Source of the DNA: Luteirhabdus salina
Lineage (GTDB): Bacteria > Bacteroidota > Bacteroidia > Flavobacteriales > Flavobacteriaceae
DNA length: 64,000 nt
Reading direction: 5' to 3'
Assembly: GCA_025384855.1 (NCBI GenBank)
Contig: JALAHT010000002.1
Coordinates: 124,001-188,000, forward strand
Below the pieces are notes generated by a model. The model ran no database searches, had not been told where the DNA came from, and saw only the letters and a program-made list of their open reading frames with translations. The position numbers and the translations under genes were made by a program. Every line of letters begins with the position of its first letter. Positions within the stretch are counted from its first letter, which is position 1. This document shows, one piece after another, positions 41,203-49,522 of this stretch.

Positions 41203-43812
41203 ATGGCCAATACAACTCCCAACCCCACGCTTTTCACAAAGCTTATAAATGCCGTACACCATCTTTTTAGATCGATGAAGAACTTTGTAAAGTCCTCCAT
41301 CCTTAGCTTAGTTATCATCACTATTATCCTATTGCTGCTAACCCAAATGGACCAGGCCTTCACGATGTTGGTCGATTTAATGGAATCGGACAAGTTTTCG
41401 CTGTTTCTAGCATTTTTCTTTATCAATGCATTGGCACTGGCATTGTCGCACTATCCCATCTACACCTACTATGCAGCCGATTTGAACGATTCGCGCGATT
41501 ATACCAAATGGCATCGCACCTTCCCCATAAAGTTCTGGCCGTTGCGGAACTATCCGATTTATGTTTTTACTACCAATCCAAATTCAAATTATGTTCCCGA
41601 CAATTGGGCGAATTATCTTCGTTATGCAACTGGTGTTCTTATCCATGGCGTCTGGATTCACTTTATCATTAGCAGCTTCGCGCCTAACCTGATCTTCGAA
41701 TCGTTTCCGCTGGGATTGATAAAATGGATTGTATATCCGTCGCTTCTCCTACCGTTCATCATCTACATCATTTACAAAAGATCCATCAGTAAACTGGAAC
41801 GGGCTGTGTCCAAAAAAGGAAAGCCGCTTTCCGATAAGAAAATGGAGAAGAAAACGGAACGCCTACATCACCTATATCGCAAACTTGGGGTGTGGTATGT
41901 GGTCATCGCCCTCCTTTGCGTAATTTTTCTAAGCATTACTTTATTCTTCGGAACATTTAGTCCGTTTGGGTTTGTGTTGCTGCTATTGACAAGTTACGTA
42001 TTGATTTTCAATTATGTATTCTTCCGATTGCTCCGAACAAAATTGAAAAAAGTTTCGAAGGCAATGAAAGGTCGTAAGGCTTTGAAACCCTTTCGTTTTT
42101 TGATTGACCGTATCTGTTTTATGGGGAAGTCGGAAAACTATTTGTTGCTCTATAATTTCAATTTTTTAGTTGCTGCTGTGTTGATTGTTTGGTCGACCAT
42201 TGCAAGCGTCACAGAAGGCAATTTATTGAACGGCATTCCTATCTTATTAGCGTTTTTTTACTTCTATTACTTCATTATTGCAACCCTTGGAAAGTATTTC
42301 TTTGTGGCCTATAAGATGAATCTCTTCGGAACCAAACACTACCGAATGTTATTTATCGTCCTCGGAATTCTTATCGGATTGGTGGTTATCACCAACTTCG
42401 CTCCAGTGGAAGTCACCACCCACGAGCTCGACCTAGTGGAAAACACCCAATCTGAAATACCTGAAACAGTTTTTATAGATCGGCTTCGCGCCAAAAACGA
42501 TAACACCCTCTTCTTCATTGCAAGTCACGGTGGTGGGTTGAAGGCAAATGTCTGGACGCTTAATGTCGTAAACATGCTTCAGCGGAAAACCAATGGCAAA
42601 CTTCTGGACCAAACCATCGCTTTATCGGGCGCCTCGGGTGGTTCGCTTGGATTGGCACTCTATACCGGTCTCTATCGTGAAGACGGTACCAATTTCGATA
42701 CTATACAGACTAAGATCGATACCCTCGCCGCCCAGAACTATACGTCGCTCGATTTATCGCTTACCTTCGGATTGGATACCTTCCGAAAACTTTGGCCTTT
42801 TAGTGAACGCATCGGATTACGGGATCGTCCTTATTACGCCATGCGGAAATATCAAAATGAAATTGAAGACCAGCGCTTGGATTACCTATCAAGCAAGTCA
42901 TTTCGCGATTATTGGAAAGATGCTTTCAACCGAAACGGCTACTTTCCATCACTTATCATGAATACCGCCGGCACCCAAGGAAATCGCGGTATTCTATGGA
43001 GTGTTCGTCAACAGGACTTCGGCGCTATTTTCCCGTATGCCATCAATTTAGCCGATTTAGAAAATGAAAAAACCATTCCGTATTACCAAGCCGTAAGCAC
43101 TACCAACCGGTTTCCAGTATTTAGTCCGGCAGCAAAAATCCGTGGATACGGACATTTCATCGATGCAGGAGCCATCGACAATAGCGGATTGTTGGGCTGC
43201 CTGGATGTGCATAATTATCTGTCTCGCGATAAACAGGTATTGGGCGATAAGCAGATTGCGTATATCGAAATCATCAACAGCAAAGGACTTTACGTTGACC
43301 ATCTCATTGAAAAATTCAAGGATAAATATAAAGTAGAGCATATTTCAGTGGATGAAAAAGAAACCGACAATATCATCGCCGACCTTCAAACGGGACTGAA
43401 TCTGGATAAAATTCCTGGCTATTTAAGCGACTATGTTACTAGTTTAGAAGAAACTTCCGAAGGCGGTATCCGTTATTTCAAGATCATGATGCCACATAAG
43501 GTTTCCTTCGATGATGTTGAAGGCTATGTGAATGGTGAAATTTTAGATGAAGAGATCCGTGAACAATTAATGAATTTCCTGGCAGAGGAAAACCTTCAAA
43601 TACTAACTTTGACCGAAAAACTTGACAATGGATTCTTTGATCCTTGGGAGTTTTACGAACCGACCCTTTCGCGTCACCTCAGCGCCAGTAGCATTCGCTA
43701 TGTGAAGGCTATTTTAGACCATCCCCTGTTGAATCGTCAATTTTCGGCGATAGAAGAACTAATCAAGTCACAAAAAATCGAGAAAAATGAAAACCCTGAA
43801 GTATCGCTCTAG
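41203..43812 (+). CDS. Polytopic membrane protein with patatin-like phospholipase domain
   Basis: An 869-residue protein. The first 405 residues hold about nine hydrophobic helices (for example 31-48, 65-83, 133-155, 227-247, 253-272, 382-402). The remaining 460 residues form a cytoplasmic or periplasmic patatin hydrolase: oxyanion-type SHGGGLKA near 440, nucleophile S478 in LSGASGGSLGL (GxSxG), and dyad partner D654 in HFIDAGAIDNSG (the usual DG[G/A] reads D-A-G). It has its own promoter-like sequence inside the eCIS operon and overlaps the muramidase gene by 26 bases. It could release lipids from the host cell's own membrane; this is inference. Confidence 0.85.
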   Translation: MANTTPNPTLFTKLINAVHHLFRSMKNFVKSSILSLVIITIILLLLTQMDQAFTMLVDLMESDKFSLFLAFFFINALALALSHYPIYTYYAADLNDSRDYTKWHRTFPIKFWPLRNYPIYVFTTNPNSNYVPDNWANYLRYATGVLIHGVWIHFIISSFAPNLIFESFPLGLIKWIVYPSLLLPFIIYIIYKRSISKLERAVSKKGKPLSDKKMEKKTERLHHLYRKLGVWYVVIALLCVIFLSITLFFGTFSPFGFVLLLLTSYVLIFNYVFFRLLRTKLKKVSKAMKGRKALKPFRFLIDRICFMGKSENYLLLYNFNFLVAAVLIVWSTIASVTEGNLLNGIPILLAFFYFYYFIIATLGKYFFVAYKMNLFGTKHYRMLFIVLGILIGLVVITNFAPVEVTTHELDLVENTQSEIPETVFIDRLRAKNDNTLFFIASHGGGLKANVWTLNVVNMLQRKTNGKLLDQTIALSGASGGSLGLALYTGLYREDGTNFDTIQTKIDTLAAQNYTSLDLSLTFGLDTFRKLWPFSERIGLRDRPYYAMRKYQNEIEDQRLDYLSSKSFRDYWKDAFNRNGYFPSLIMNTAGTQGNRGILWSVRQQDFGAIFPYAINLADLENEKTIPYYQAVSTTNRFPVFSPAAKIRGYGHFIDAGAIDNSGLLGCLDVHNYLSRDKQVLGDKQIAYIEIINSKGLYVDHLIEKFKDKYKVEHISVDEKETDNIIADLQTGLNLDKIPGYLSDYVTSLEETSEGGIRYFKIMMPHKVSFDDVEGYVNGEILDEEIREQLMNFLAEENLQILTLTEKLDNGFFDPWEFYEPTLSRHLSASSIRYVKAILDHPLLNRQFSAIEELIKSQKIEKNENPEVSL

Positions 43813-44614
43813 AGGCAATGAAGTATTTATGCTAGAGGAAATTTTGGTGAACTTGGGCTTCGATGTCTATATCTCCAATTATTTCGGGACGGATACGCGC
43901 GCTGCCGTCATCGCTTTTCAACAACAAAACAGTTTGGTAGTAGATGGTATCGTCGGTCCGAAAACCTGGAGCAAACTGATTGAAAAAAACGCTTCCATTA
44001 CGCAATTCAACGATAAATTCCTATCGGAAGCAGACCTACAGGAATTTGCGGATAGCTTCGACCTAGAATTAGCCGCAGTAAAAGCGGTTAACGAAATTGA
44101 AAGTAACGGAAAGGGCTTTTTGCTGGATGGGAGACCCCGAATTCTCTTTGAAGGCCATGTTTTTTGGCAGGAGCTTAAAAATCGGGGCGTGAATCCGTTG
44201 AACTTCAAAAATGAACACAGCAAAAACGTTCTGTATAAAAGTTGGACAAAGAAGTACTATGAAGGTGGCGAACAAGAATACGACCGCTTAGAGAAAGCAG
44301 CTGGCTTAAGCGACGACGATAGGGTTCATGATGCGGCCTATTGCTCTGCCTCCTGGGGCGCTTTTCAAATCATGGGCTTCCATTATGCCGATCTAGACTA
44401 CCCCAACATCGACAGTTTTGTATCGGATATGTATACCCATGAAAAGTCGCACTTAAAGGCATTTGGCTTATTCTGTAAGGCGAATGGATTGCTACAATAT
44501 ATTCGGAATAAGAACTGGGCGAAATTCGCCAAAGGCTACAACGGCTCAGGGTACAAAGAGAATAAATATGATAGCAAGTTGAAGGCTGCTTACGAAAAGT
44601 ACTTAGCACTATGA
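43787..44614 (+). CDS. N-acetylmuramidase with N-terminal peptidoglycan-binding domain
   Basis: A 275-residue cell-wall hydrolase. Residues 3-65 form a PG_binding_1 domain (GNEVFMLEEILVNLGFDV ... VDGIVGPKTWSKL). Residues 85-270 match the N-acetylmuramidase/DUF3380 family: NEIESNGKGFLLDGRP with the catalytic-type glutamate, FEGHVFW, and a SWGAFQIMGFHY substrate-cleft segment. There is no signal peptide, as in phage endolysins that depend on a membrane partner. It overlaps the patatin gene by 26 bases, so the two are translationally coupled. Confidence 0.92.
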   Translation: MKTLKYRSRGNEVFMLEEILVNLGFDVYISNYFGTDTRAAVIAFQQQNSLVVDGIVGPKTWSKLIEKNASITQFNDKFLSEADLQEFADSFDLELAAVKAVNEIESNGKGFLLDGRPRILFEGHVFWQELKNRGVNPLNFKNEHSKNVLYKSWTKKYYEGGEQEYDRLEKAAGLSDDDRVHDAAYCSASWGAFQIMGFHYADLDYPNIDSFVSDMYTHEKSHLKAFGLFCKANGLLQYIRNKNWAKFAKGYNGSGYKENKYDSKLKAAYEKYLAL

Positions 44615-45939
44615 TGAAGACAAGCGCTTATAAGGAAATAAAAGGAATGATCGATTCCTTCACTGAAATACTTAGCTGGCGATTACAGCATCCTACGAAA
44701 CCGCTAAAAAAGGGTCCTAAACTTCTTATTCCTAAAAAAGGTTCTCATCCATTTCTTCAACTAATTGAAAAACATGAACTCTCCACTGAGGAAGTCATCA
44801 TTCTTCTTTTGACCTGGATACCTCATCTTTCTCCAAATCTCTTAATCGATACCGTTTCATCGGCCTACCCTTCCGGAACCGACTTTCCCTTGTTTGGTGG
44901 GGTGAAGGGGAAAAACCATCGCGGGATTCTGCCTACAGGCGAAACGGCTCAATTTCTTATCGGTGGAACGAATATTTCAATGCGCACCAAAATGGCATTG
45001 CTATTCACCGAAAACAATCCATTCCATCGTCAATCCCTACTTCACTTGGAAGAAGTGCCAACGGGTGAACCCATTATGAGCGGAAAGATACTCCTTCATG
45101 ATGAAATCCTTCACTTTCTTCAAACGAGTGAAGCGCTATTACCAACACTGAGCACGCGTTTCCCGGCCCAACTTTTGGAAACCAGCCTAACGTGGGACGA
45201 TTTAATTTTGGACAAAACCACTATGGAACAAGTGAAGGAGCTTGAAATTTGGTTACAGTACAACAAGACCTTTATGGAGGACTGGAACATGAAACATCGG
45301 GTAAAGCCAGGCTTTCGGGCCTTATTTGCCGGTCCATCGGGTACTGGAAAGACATTAACAGCAACCTTGTTGGGGAAATACACAGAGCGACCTGTGTATC
45401 GCGTTGACCTTTCCACCGTTGTTTCAAAATATATCGGAGAAACCGAAAAGAATCTTTCTTCCCTCTTCGATAAAGCGCAAAACAAGAATTGGATTCTCTT
45501 TTTCGATGAAGCAGATGCTATTTTTGGAAAGCGCACCAATATTCGTGATGCGCATGACAAGTATGCCAACCAAGAGGTTTCCTATTTATTACAGCGAGTT
45601 GAGAGTCACTCTGGGCTCGTCATTTTGGCGTCCAACTTCAAAAATAACATCGATGAAGCTTTCACGCGTCGGTTCAACAGTATTTGCGAGTTTAAAAAGC
45701 CTGGGGTAGCCGAACGAAAGCAATTGTGGAAACGCAATCTTCCCAAACAGCTTTCACTTTCAAAAGAAATCGATTGGGATAGTATTTCCAGAAAATATGA
45801 ACTTACCGGTTCCAATATCGTAAATATCATCCATTATTCGAGTCTACAAGTGCTTCACCTAAAGAATGACGGTCTAACCCTAGACATATTGCAAGAAGGC
45901 ATCCGAAAAGAGTATAAAAAGGAAGACAAGCTTATGTAA
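44611..45939 (+). CDS. AAA+ ATPase of the injection system (Pvc15-like)
   Basis: A 442-residue AAA+ protein. The N-terminal 200 residues are a divergent adaptor domain. The ATPase domain has Walker A FAGPSGTGKT at about 238-247, Walker B WILFFDEADAIF at about 290-301, sensor-type ASNFKNNIDEAFTRRF and arginine-finger region. This ATPase is conserved in eCIS loci and is needed in PVC for loading cargo into the tube. It starts by overlapping the muramidase stop (ATGATGA) and its end overlaps the convergent pxpC by 8 bases. Confidence 0.92.
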   Translation: MMKTSAYKEIKGMIDSFTEILSWRLQHPTKPLKKGPKLLIPKKGSHPFLQLIEKHELSTEEVIILLLTWIPHLSPNLLIDTVSSAYPSGTDFPLFGGVKGKNHRGILPTGETAQFLIGGTNISMRTKMALLFTENNPFHRQSLLHLEEVPTGEPIMSGKILLHDEILHFLQTSEALLPTLSTRFPAQLLETSLTWDDLILDKTTMEQVKELEIWLQYNKTFMEDWNMKHRVKPGFRALFAGPSGTGKTLTATLLGKYTERPVYRVDLSTVVSKYIGETEKNLSSLFDKAQNKNWILFFDEADAIFGKRTNIRDAHDKYANQEVSYLLQRVESHSGLVILASNFKNNIDEAFTRRFNSICEFKKPGVAERKQLWKRNLPKQLSLSKEIDWDSISRKYELTGSNIVNIIHYSSLQVLHLKNDGLTLDILQEGIRKEYKKEDKLM

Positions 45940-46777
45940 GTTCGAATTGGACGTTGGCTCCTCCCCTTTTTTGCGCCAATTCGCAAATGGCTTGTTCACT
46001 AAGCTGAAGAATTCTTGAATATCCGCCCGTCGTTTGGGCATCGCGCATCAATACAATACAATCGCCAGAAGGTGTTAACTGAACCGTCCCGGGCTGTACA
46101 GGTGCCGTGATAATTTCCGAACCATTTATGTCTTCTACACCTTCCAGTCGATACGCCATACGATTGCTTTGGGGCGAAACGGAAAAGTTGCCTTTTAAAA
46201 TTTTTTGTTGAAGGGAAGTGGAAAGCTGCTGCCATTCAGGACCTTCCGAGACTGAAATTTTTCTAGTGTTGAAATGCGAAGCATCAAGCTGAAGCGATGA
46301 TTGTGTTGTGTGAATATTTTTAGATTGTTCTTTTAGCGCTAGTAAATCACCTTTTTCCATAGCTGAAGCTTCTGTGATGCCGTTATACATACTTCTACTT
46401 CCCAGTACCAATGGTGTTTGCCAACCGCCTGCAACAGCGATATAGGCTCGTGTCCCCACCGAAGCTTTTCCGAAGCTCAACAAATCACCTTTTGAAATTG
46501 AAACCATCATATTCATTTCGATGGATTCATCATTTACTTTTGGGTGAAGGTCAGCGCCGACGATCGCTATGATAGCGTCTTCTTGAAACCGTAGTTTTGG
46601 TCCCATAAGCGTAATTTCCATCACTGCATCTTCATCTGAATTATTTAAAATTCTATTGGCCAATGTAGCGGATATTCGGTCCATGGCACCGCTGAGCGGT
46701 ACGCCAAGATTTCGATAACCAAAGCGACCCAAATCCTGTATCGTTGAATACATGCCACGATGAACGACTTCAACCAT
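45932..46777 (-). CDS. pxpC: 5-oxoprolinase subunit C
   Basis: Biotin-dependent-carboxyltransferase-like subunit (KipA family) of the prokaryotic ATP-dependent 5-oxoprolinase, which opens 5-oxoproline to glutamate. At 281 residues from the ATG at 46777, it starts MVEVVHRGMYSTIQDLGRFG, the family signature, followed by GVPLSGAMDR. The core has LRFQEDAIIAIVGADL and ends in AICELAQKRGGANVQFELT. The upstream extension to 46807 is unlikely because it would overlap pxpB by 38 bases; the chosen start overlaps by 8. Confidence 0.9.
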   Translation of the reverse strand: MVEVVHRGMYSTIQDLGRFGYRNLGVPLSGAMDRISATLANRILNNSDEDAVMEITLMGPKLRFQEDAIIAIVGADLHPKVNDESIEMNMMVSISKGDLLSFGKASVGTRAYIAVAGGWQTPLVLGSRSMYNGITEASAMEKGDLLALKEQSKNIHTTQSSLQLDASHFNTRKISVSEGPEWQQLSTSLQQKILKGNFSVSPQSNRMAYRLEGVEDINGSEIITAPVQPGTVQLTPSGDCIVLMRDAQTTGGYSRILQLSEQAICELAQKRGGANVQFELT

Positions 46778-47495
46778 GGACGATTTCTTTTTTAATTTTA
46801 TAATCACCTGAACGAACTTTCTTTACTATTGACTCATATTCCTTAGCTGATATAGATTTAAACTGAAGTAAATCTCCCGCTTTTAATAGTGTAGGAGGCT
46901 CTTTATCTACCGAAAATAATGACAATGGTGTTCTGCCAATAATATTCCACCCTCCTGGGGAATCGGATGGATAGATACCTGTTTGTCCGCCTGCTATACC
47001 CACCGAACCGGCTTCCACTTTCTTTCGTGGGGTGCTTTTTCTAGGATGATGTAATTTCGAGTCTAATCCGCCGAGATACGGGAACCCCGGTAAAAAGCCC
47101 AAGAAATAAACGGTATAAATTGGCTGGGTATGAAGCGTGATAAGTTCATCGATTGAAATATTCTTCTTTTCTGCCAATTCTTGAATATCCGGAGCAAACA
47201 CTTCATCATAACAGACCGGAATTATGATTTTTTCACGTTCAAGCGCTATAGCTTCAGATTCCTGTTGCAGCAGTTGTTCTATTTCATTCTTCACCTCATC
47301 GACAGAAACCTGCCTATTAAAATATAAACCCAAAGAAGCATAGGCTGGAACGATTTCAAGTAGTTGGTCACCCAATACATCTTTCAAAAAGGTCTGTGCT
47401 CGCAACACGTCTTTATGGATATCGTTGGAAATAGTGTTTTCCCATTCCAACAATACTGCTGAATTGCCAAACGATTTGAGTGTGGGTTGCTTCAT
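46770..47495 (-). CDS. pxpB: 5-oxoprolinase subunit B
   Basis: KipI-family partner of PxpC. It is 241 residues from the ATG at 47495 (MKQPTLKSFGNSAVLLEW), which overlaps pxpA by 4 bases; an extension to 47582 would run far into pxpA. Family landmarks are FLGFLPGFPYLGGLD, the P-R-K-S-T-P-R segment, VGIAGGQTGIYP and SPGGWNIIGRTPL. Acts in a complex with PxpA and PxpC in the cytoplasm. Confidence 0.92.
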   Translation of the reverse strand: MKQPTLKSFGNSAVLLEWENTISNDIHKDVLRAQTFLKDVLGDQLLEIVPAYASLGLYFNRQVSVDEVKNEIEQLLQQESEAIALEREKIIIPVCYDEVFAPDIQELAEKKNISIDELITLHTQPIYTVYFLGFLPGFPYLGGLDSKLHHPRKSTPRKKVEAGSVGIAGGQTGIYPSDSPGGWNIIGRTPLSLFSVDKEPPTLLKAGDLLQFKSISAKEYESIVKKVRSGDYKIKKEIVHG

Positions 47496-48232
47496 CTTAA
47501 AAGTTGAATGGAATGATTTTTCATTTTTTGGTGAAGGTATTGTAGAATAGCAACCGAGTTCGGCTGATCGCCGTGAATGCAATAGGTTGACGCTTCCATC
47601 GGGATTCTCTTTCCTGAAATGGTCGTCACTTTTTTTTCAATTGCCATCTCCTGAAGCTGTTTCCATACTTCACTGGAATCTTCAATCAACGCACTGTCAT
47701 CGCTACGCGATACCAAGCGACCTTCATCGGTATACCTTCGGTCTAAAAATGCTTCAAATTGAAGGGGTAGCAGGTTTTCCGCTTTTCGATGTAACACAGA
47801 ACCATACTGCACATACAAAATCGGACGAATCTTTGTAGAAGTAATTGCCTCTACTACCGCATCCGCAGTGGGTGCGTCCTGGGCTGCATAGTTGTATAAT
47901 GCGCCATGTAGTTTAATATGATGAACCGTAGCTTCCTCGGTTTCCGCAACGGCAAAGAAATGCAATAACTGATTGAAGATCGTTTCCGTCAATTCCTTTT
48001 TGGTCAATGTCATGATTTCCCTTCCAAAATTATCCTTATCCGGAAAGGAAGGATGCGCTCCTATTTTCACTTGATGTCGTTTTGCCAACCGAATAGCGGT
48101 TCGCATGGTTTCATCGGTACCAAAGTGACCGCCACAGGCAATATTACAGGAAGAGATCAGTGGCATGATGTCGGCATCATTTCCCTTTCCTTCCCCTAAA
48201 TCGGCATTGATATCTATTTCAACACTATCCAT
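47492..48232 (-). CDS. pxpA: 5-oxoprolinase subunit A (LamB/YcsF family)
   Basis: A 246-residue LamB/YcsF protein, the third 5-oxoprolinase subunit. Key motifs: IDINADLGEG at 6-15, SSCNIACGGHFGTDETM, VKIGAHPSFPDK, HIKLHGALYNYAAQD, and the late YCIHGDQPNSV. All three subunits are adjacent with 4- and 8-base overlaps, so the operon is intact. Confidence 0.95.
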   Translation of the reverse strand: MDSVEIDINADLGEGKGNDADIMPLISSCNIACGGHFGTDETMRTAIRLAKRHQVKIGAHPSFPDKDNFGREIMTLTKKELTETIFNQLLHFFAVAETEEATVHHIKLHGALYNYAAQDAPTADAVVEAITSTKIRPILYVQYGSVLHRKAENLLPLQFEAFLDRRYTDEGRLVSRSDDSALIEDSSEVWKQLQEMAIEKKVTTISGKRIPMEASTYCIHGDQPNSVAILQYLHQKMKNHSIQLLR

Positions 48233-48292
48233 GCTTCAAATCTTTTCACCATTAAAATACATAGAAAGAAAAACTTTCACAATGCTTCACCT

Positions 48293-49510
48293 TCAGCCAA
48301 AAATGCTCCAAAGACTTTTCAATCCAAGCAAAAGTGCCGTAATGACAATCAAGGTCGCAAGAATGTTATGTAGTTTACCATTCACATAATCGCCCAACAC
48401 GGTGCTGCGATTGGCCGCCCAAACTAAAAATATAGCTATGATGGGTAATAGCAGGGCATTCGCTACCTGAGCAAATTGAATGATTTCAATAGGTTTCAAC
48501 CCAATGGAAGAAAATAGAACTCCGATAACCAGGATGGAAATCCAAACGGCCCGAAACCGATTCGATTTTAAACTGCCCGTCCAGCCAAAACATCCTTTCG
48601 CAACATAGGCAGCAGCCAAAGGTGCCGTAATTGCCGACGTGATACCAGCTGCAAATAAACCAATTCCCAAAAAATACGTGGCAAAATCGCCAAAGATTGG
48701 TGCTAAAGCCAATGCCATGTCGCTGGCATTTTCAATATGCTGCTGTTGAATGGCCGCTGCACAGACGATGATAGCAATGGAGACAATTCCGCCCAAAATG
48801 ATTGATACATAAAGATCTGTTCTGGCTGCCTTTAAATCCTTCGGTCCCTCCCACTTTTCACGAACGAGGGAAGCGTGCAAAAACAAATTGTAGGGTACTA
48901 CCGTTGTTCCTACCAAGGCTATGACCATTAACCAGCCATCTTCCGGAACGGACGGAATGAAAAGTCCAGAAAGAACGGCCGACCAATCCGGTTGTGTTGC
49001 AAGGGCCGTTATCAAGAAAGAAAGGCTCATGATTAATACCAAGGCCACGAGGCTTCGCTCGATTATTTTATAATTTCCGACAATAAGTAAGATGAAAGCG
49101 ACTAGGCCGATAAAAAGACTGAGGTAATTGAAATCGAAAGTACTTATCGAAACCGTTGCATTACCCCAAAGGGTTTGGAGCCCAATCATACCACCGCTTA
49201 TATTTCCGGCTTCGTAGGCAGCATTTCCGAAAAGGATTGCAGAAACGATGAGGAATATCGCCAATACTCGCATGGTTCTATTTGGAATTTCGTGTTTGAC
49301 TACTTCCGCAAGTCCTTTGCCGTATACTAAACCGATTCGTGCCGCCATTTCCTGTAGTACGATGGTAGCGACGATGGAAAGTACCATGGCCCATAAGAGG
49401 GTGAAGCCAAAGCGAACCCCAGCCAAGGTACAAACGGTTACGGTACCAGGTCCGATAAAGGCTGCCGCCACCAATGTTCCGGGTCCGATATTTTTAAATA
49501 GATTTTTCAC
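48293..49510 (-). CDS. Nramp-family-related transporter with altered metal site
   Basis: A 405-residue, roughly 11-helix membrane protein of the Nramp superfamily. The overall family sequence is clear (LVAAAFIGPGTVTVCTLAG in helix 1, FGFTLLWA, then VGTTVVPYNLFLHASL in helix 6). The canonical helix-1 motif DPGN is replaced by GPGT, and the helix-6 M-P-H by V-P-Y. The Asp, Asn and Met that coordinate the metal are therefore absent. It lies between pxpA and a DUF2891 gene in one operon. As in B. subtilis, where the Nramp-like ycsG sits with the pxp genes, it may carry a substrate other than a metal ion, possibly 5-oxoproline. Confidence 0.85.
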   Translation of the reverse strand: MKNLFKNIGPGTLVAAAFIGPGTVTVCTLAGVRFGFTLLWAMVLSIVATIVLQEMAARIGLVYGKGLAEVVKHEIPNRTMRVLAIFLIVSAILFGNAAYEAGNISGGMIGLQTLWGNATVSISTFDFNYLSLFIGLVAFILLIVGNYKIIERSLVALVLIMSLSFLITALATQPDWSAVLSGLFIPSVPEDGWLMVIALVGTTVVPYNLFLHASLVREKWEGPKDLKAARTDLYVSIILGGIVSIAIIVCAAAIQQQHIENASDMALALAPIFGDFATYFLGIGLFAAGITSAITAPLAAAYVAKGCFGWTGSLKSNRFRAVWISILVIGVLFSSIGLKPIEIIQFAQVANALLLPIIAIFLVWAANRSTVLGDYVNGKLHNILATLIVITALLLGLKSLWSIFG

Positions 49511-49522
49511 CAGTGAAGGGAC

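Larger units (their letters stand above)
21156..45939 (+). other. eCIS (Afp/PVC/AlgoCIS-like contractile injection system) gene cluster
   Basis: About 20 plus-strand genes, mostly touching or overlapping, encode a full phage-tail-like injection particle. They include a cap (DUF4255), sheath, tubes, DUF5908, LysM tube initiator, VgrG spike, PAAR tip, gp25/J/Afp12 baseplate, tape measure and AAA+ ATPase, together with two cargo-like proteins and a lysis-like pair. There is no capsid, terminase, portal or integrase, so it is not a prophage. There are no TssJLM membrane-complex genes or ClpV, so it is not a conventional type VI system. Confidence 0.93.

Noticed and set aside
21156-45939. Prophage or conventional type VI secretion system
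   Set aside because: There are no capsid, terminase, portal, integrase or replication genes, and no TssJLM membrane complex or ClpV. DUF4255, DUF5908, DUF4157 and tape-measure families fit an eCIS.
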